Below are positions 59,759-64,000 of a DNA stretch of 64,000 nucleotides, piece after piece. The DNA is taken from positions 1,612,001 through 1,676,000 of the forward strand of contig NC_079244.1 in assembly GCF_028009165.1 (NCBI RefSeq), read 5' to 3'. The position numbers and the translations under genes were made by a program. Below the pieces are notes generated by a model. The model was not told where the DNA came from. It did no database searches and saw only the letters and a list, made by a program, of their open reading frames with translations. How positions within the stretch are numbered: position 1 is the first letter of the stretch; each line of letters begins with the position of its first letter. This stretch comes from Akanthomyces muscarius. Lineage: Eukaryota > Ascomycota > Sordariomycetes > Hypocreales > Cordycipitaceae.

Positions 59759-62589
59759 AGTCTCCTAGCTATATGGGATTGCGGCCTGATGTGATGGCTG
59801 CCATTGAGGTCATGGGCTTTCAACAACAACCGCCCTCCTGGCCGCGCATATCCAAGCAGTAAGTCACATTCATCTGCGCAGGCGCAAATATGCATTTTGG
59901 GCTCCCAGATCGGGATAAACAAGGCCGGCCGCGCGATTGGTTGGGCCAACTTCCCCGGGCGCGAGAGTAGAGAAATCAGTCGTGTGACACGCGGCGCAGG
60001 CGAATGTATTGTTTTCTCGGCGCGTAATGTCGACACTGTTGGCAACCGTATTAGCTGGAAAGAATCATACTAGCCGTATTGGTGTCCTATCCAATGTCAT
60101 GAGCCACGTAGGGTCAACTACATAGGTGTCACACAAGGCCCGACTGGCCAGGAACTGACAACAGCTGGCTAGCACCCGCAGCTCAGCCCGTGATAAAATT
60201 TCTCTGAGCATGCAGAAGAAATAGCGGTCAAAGAGCACACCCAAAGCTCACATGCGTCTAATTGTCTCATTTTGCCACAGAGTATAGAAGTGCGTGTGAT
60301 GGGGGCGCTGTTTACTCTTGACCGAACTTTGAGCTTATCCAAGCGGCTGCAGCTGATAGATGATAATAGTTTGAATCAGCAAAACCTCTACTGAGCGGCA
60401 GAGAGCGTATCTCGCCTGCCATTACGCAGCTTCGGTGAGATGAAGTGACCGTGACTTGCTAGAAACTCTACTCTACTCTGATTCTGTCTCTAGCTCGTAC
60501 GCGAGATGCCGCGCCCTCTCTCCACGAAATGACGTCGATGCAATATGCACGCTGAGAGGATGACTGCGGGGCACAACCGCACATCATGATATAAGATTAG
60601 AGCTGCCCAACCGCCGTGGCTTTGCGGCATAAATAGCCGAGTTCCACATCGGTGAGAAAACTTCCACGACAGTATGGGGAAGAGGGACGACTAGAAGGAG
60701 CCTTTATCGTGACGCTGGTGGCAATGGCGTGGGGACTCAATATCCAGCTGTGATTCCATCCAGAGCCGGGATGGCCAATTCCGGCAAGCCAGCACATAGA
60801 CCAGGCGGGAGATGAGACGAAGGCCAGAGCACGGTCGGGCAGAAATTCACGTTACACGGCACACATGTGAGAGTCATCCTCCCGTTTTAACGCTGCATGT
60901 TCGCCTTGCAACGGTATTAGTCGTTATAGCTGTCGTTTGCCGAGAGCACTCGGCAATCGTACGTAGCAAATGCAGCAATGACATCTGCAGATTTGGAAAG
61001 TTCTTTCAGTATGCAGCAAAAAGTAGAGCTGCGCATAATGGAAACCACGACGGCGAGATGCAGATGTGACGGATTCCTAGCTCTCGCAGATGAAAGAGGC
61101 CATCCGGCGACGGGCCTTGACTTTCCAGACAGGAAGTGGCCGACTTGGTGTACTGCAAGAAGGAAAACGAGTGCCAAGAAAGCCACCGGGAAGCCTCGCA
61201 AGTGCCGGCTTGAGAAAGTGCCCCGTGACGTATTGAACTGGCACTGGACAAACTTGAATGAGAAAACATGGTAGACCAGAGAGGGAGGCTGTCCTGCACC
61301 AATGGGCGTGATGCATTCCTGGTACGGCGCGGAAACGGATTTACTCCGCGAGGGGACCTTGAGCGCCACTCCGGAGCCCGCCTCATTGAATCGTTTACTG
61401 CTGGCAAAGCCCCGTTTGACATCGTTTCCCCCTGGCACGGGGACGAACGTGGCGCTCTCAGTATGTGGCTAGCTTCGGCGCATTGCGAAGGCATCACACC
61501 TCTAGACCGCAACGCTCGGGACCGCGTCCCGCTGCAGGGTCTAGAACTAACTATTGATCACCCGGAAGACGAGCTGGAGATGCGTCAACAGGCGACTCTC
61601 TATGGTTCTAGCTCTATCTGTTCACCGGTCGATCCAACTGCATCACCAGACACCCCAAACTAATGTCTGGGTGCTCTCTTGTCATGCATGTCAAATTACG
61701 CAATGGAGGAGACCGACACGGCTGTGCTACATAACGAGGCTAGTTTCCTGAATCAGATATTCTGGTGTAGCCTCAGCCTCAGTCTGGCTTCTGTTCGGCC
61801 CAGAGTGGCGCTGGCAGACTCTCCGTCCATGCCTGGTTCTCGTTCCAGAAGGCGAACTCTCCACGCCACAATGATTAGAAACAATTTGGAAAATTTCGAA
61901 GCTATATGGAGCACCACTGGGAACAAAAATACTTCATTGCCGACCGTGAAAGGCAACAAATACCGACAAAGATCCGTGCAGCACAAGGCCTGCTGTCCGC
62001 ACGATGCTGGGGACTGACTTGATAAAGACTTCGAAAGTGACGGCCGGAACCTTCTTTGCTTGAATATACACCATCCAAGGCTCCGAGGATTTCTACAGAG
62101 ATGCTGGCTCCGTACACCGCCAGTACCGCAGCTCCGACCAAGATTTTAACCTCAACCTTGCAATCTTGGCTTTCGTCACCATGCCGGAATCTTCTTGATA
62201 TAAGAACGCTGGTGGTGCCACTCCTGGAGTGATGCAATCTCAAACGAGCGGTTCCCGCGGCTGCCGGTCCGTCAACGGGCTCAATGCTAAGGCGCTGGCA
62301 AGAAACCGGCCGGCCAAACCTTATTTAATACAAAGACGTTTATGTACTAGAGAGAGGTGCACGGCACACAGCACACCGAACGTGACAACGAATGGTACAT
62401 CATGAGTCATTCTCTCTCGTGCTGTTACGATAGGAGTTTCTTACCAATTTCAGCTCGATTGACCATTTCAACCCACAAGATTGGTCCTACATCGACCCAT
62501 TGATAACCACGCCCTACGGCGTACACGCCACATCTCCAGTTCCCCACCAAGTCTGACAATCTGCCGGCTAGTAAGGGCGTAGCGGTCGC

Positions 62590-62597
62590 GTATATAT
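62590..62597 (+). promoter_or_regulatory. Possible TATA box of the PaiB-like gene
   Basis: A TATATATA element about 80 nt upstream of the start codon at 62675. Confidence 0.5.
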
Positions 62598-62674
62598 ATT
62601 TCAAGCAAAGATTTAAAGTAACTCACCGGCGCTCATCTTCTTCCCAGCTCATCATCTATATCACCGTTACCACC

Positions 62675-63448
62675 ATGTATTTGCGCTCTGACCACACGGA
62701 CGCCGACACGGCTACGCTGCGCAGGCTGATTCGAGAGAACCCTCTGGGCATCATCACTACAGCGCTTCCATCAGATAACTTCCCACTGCTTCAATGCTCG
62801 CATATTCCGTTCCTGCTGGATATTGAGGATGAGTCGAGCGAGACAGAAAAGGGGGTTCTGCGCGGCCACATGGCAAGGGCAAATCCACACAGCAAGGCGC
62901 TCGCTGAGGCCGCGGCTAGCTCTCCCGATGCGTACCTGGAACAAGAAGTTCTAGTGTTGTTTAACTTTCCGGTGCACCACTACGTGACACCAAAGTTCTA
63001 CACCGAGACGAAGCCCGATACGGGCAAGGTCGTGCCGACATGGAACTACGCGGCGGCGCAAGTGTACGGCAAGATCAAGGTTTACCACGACAGCAAGTCG
63101 GACGAGGCGGGCAGCTTCTTGGGGCAGCAGATATCAGATTTGAGCGACATGAGCGAAAAGACCATCATGGGCTACACTGGCGAGGGATTGGCGCAAAAGG
63201 GATGGAAGGTCACCGATGCGCCGGAAAAGTACATTGAGCTGCTGAAAAAGGCCATAATCGGCATCGAGATCAAGATTGACAGGCTGGAGGGTAAGTTCAA
63301 GATGAGTCAGGAGATGAGCGAAGGCGACCGCGCGGGTGTCATCAACGGATTTAAGAAGCTAGGCACAGAACTGGGAACGAAAATGTCCGAGACGGTCGAG
63401 GAACGTTCCGAGCTTAAGAAGACCAGAAAAGCTGCCAAGGCTCAGTGA
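62675..63448 (+). CDS. PaiB-family FMN-binding protein
   Basis: Intronless, 257 residues, start in good context (CACCATG). The family folds as an FMN-binding split barrel like pyridoxamine-phosphate oxidases. In Bacillus, PaiB is named a negative regulator of sporulation and protease genes; fungal members are annotated as transcriptional regulator-like but their biochemistry is not settled. Visible hallmarks: MYLRSDHTDADTATLRRLIRENPLGIITTA at the N terminus, LQCSHIPFLLD, LRGHMARANPHSKAL, EQEVLVLFNFPVHHYVTPKFY, KVVPTWNYAAAQVYGKIKVYHD, and a C-terminal IIGIEIKIDRLEGKFKMSQEMSEGDRAGVINGF, which is the most conserved stretch. Length is slightly above the bacterial norm (about 205) owing to a basic coiled tail. 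Probably cytosolic. Confidence 0.92.
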   Translation: MYLRSDHTDADTATLRRLIRENPLGIITTALPSDNFPLLQCSHIPFLLDIEDESSETEKGVLRGHMARANPHSKALAEAAASSPDAYLEQEVLVLFNFPVHHYVTPKFYTETKPDTGKVVPTWNYAAAQVYGKIKVYHDSKSDEAGSFLGQQISDLSDMSEKTIMGYTGEGLAQKGWKVTDAPEKYIELLKKAIIGIEIKIDRLEGKFKMSQEMSEGDRAGVINGFKKLGTELGTKMSETVEERSELKKTRKAAKAQ

Positions 63449-64000
63449 GAGAAATAGAGTCTAGTGAGCGTGGCAGCAGTGCCAAGATGAGATCCCGACG
63501 TTGATGGAAAGGGCAATATTTTGTATTAGATTATAAACAATACACGATCGAAGACCATTTTACCTTTGACAATACGCTGTTAATACACCCCCAAACGGGC
63601 CAGTCTAACTTGAGTTCGGTGTGCACAAAGGTGGAATAGAAAACAGAGACCACTACTATCAAGTGACGGTCTGAGAGGAAGAGCCAGAACTCAAAGATGC
63701 CGGCATCCACACAACAAAGGGTCAAAGCTGATTCACGTCTAAAATGCCCTCATCTTGAAAGCAATACCCGCCTGAAAGGATAACCAAGACCAAAGACTAC
63801 CCCGATGGTGCGAGATGGAGTTGAGACTGATTCACGCCAGGTACTGAGAACATCTAACGACTATAAGAATAGAGGGCCACAGGCGAGTAAAGCACAATGC
63901 CTATCTGTTCAAGTCACAATAAGTCCAACCAGCACAGATCCTTTTTGCTCATTCTCATCATTCTGCACAATCACGCAGGTAAAGTCTCATCAATTACACA
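63449..64000. other. 3' UTR and possible leader of the next gene
   Basis: No coding region seen. The last 100 nt are pyrimidine-rich and contain CAGGTAAAG near 63976-63984, which could be a 5' UTR splice donor of a gene beyond the window. Confidence 0.35.

Larger units (their letters stand above)
59564..62674. other. Gene-poor spacer with doubtful small frames
   Basis: About 3.1 kb. Two neighbouring plus-strand frames, 60978-61274 (98 codons) and 61268-61663 (131 codons), have moderately protein-like composition but overlap in different frames, lack an obvious intron and match nothing I know; overlapping minus-strand frames of 168 and 173 codons are no better. A TATATATA element near 62590-62597 belongs to the downstream gene. 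Confidence 0.4.

Noticed and set aside
61006..61512. 168-codon minus-strand frame
   Set aside because: Overlaps another minus frame and two plus frames; Ser/Arg/Pro-rich with no motif.

Overview
This window is nuclear DNA of a filamentous ascomycete (Pezizomycotina). I infer Sordariomycetes, probably Hypocreales. The signs are short introns (about 50-150 nt) with GT/AG ends and CTRAC branch sites, a fungal-type Zn2Cys6 regulator, a STRIPAK FHA subunit of the Pro45 type, and other single-copy eukaryotic housekeeping genes. Genes lie on both strands with no operons. Many need splicing to become visible, so I worked out exon junctions by hand and give them in each entry.

Layout. 0-21.8 kb is gene-dense: a truncated Zn2Cys6 transcription factor, a tandem CCCH zinc-finger protein, a homocysteine S-methyltransferase, a short-chain dehydrogenase, NC2-beta (NCB2), an Hst2-type sirtuin, the TIM23 subunit Mgr2, the FHA/tail-anchored STRIPAK protein, COX16, a second short-chain dehydrogenase, and a large protein that reads end to end like bacterial HypX, the CO-forming maturation factor of [NiFe] hydrogenases. 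21.8-37.3 kb is almost empty: one gene for a disordered 258-residue protein (33646-34422) sits after nearly 12 kb of apparently non-coding DNA, with a long pyrimidine/CA-rich leader. 37.3-43.8 kb is dense again: an unknown membrane-anchored protein and PRP38 share one promoter, mitochondrial GatA and a Gemin2-like protein share another, followed by a ribonucleotide reductase inhibitor-like protein with a PCNA-binding box. 44.4-46 kb, on the minus strand, holds decayed accessory genes (start of an MFS transporter, an unrecognised frameshifted gene, a short bZIP gene). 48.1-58.3 kb is conserved: ribosomal protein eS27, phosducin-like Plp2, a leucine-rich repeat protein, the I-BAR protein Ivy1, the nucleoporin Nup53/Nup35 and RNA 3'-phosphate cyclase. 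58.3-64 kb holds a small unknown two-exon gene, a 3 kb gap and a PaiB-type FMN-binding protein.

Most genes are independent housekeeping functions: mitochondrial biogenesis (MGR2, COX16, GatA), mRNA and snRNP work (PRP38, Gemin2), transcription and chromatin (NCB2, HST2), vacuole signalling (IVY1) and the nuclear pore (NUP53). The item most worth attention is the HypX homologue, because filamentous fungi are not known to make [NiFe] hydrogenases, so an enzyme of this architecture must serve another purpose.

All product names rest on recognising motifs by eye. No database search was possible. I saw no convincing tRNA, rRNA, CRISPR array or intact transposon.
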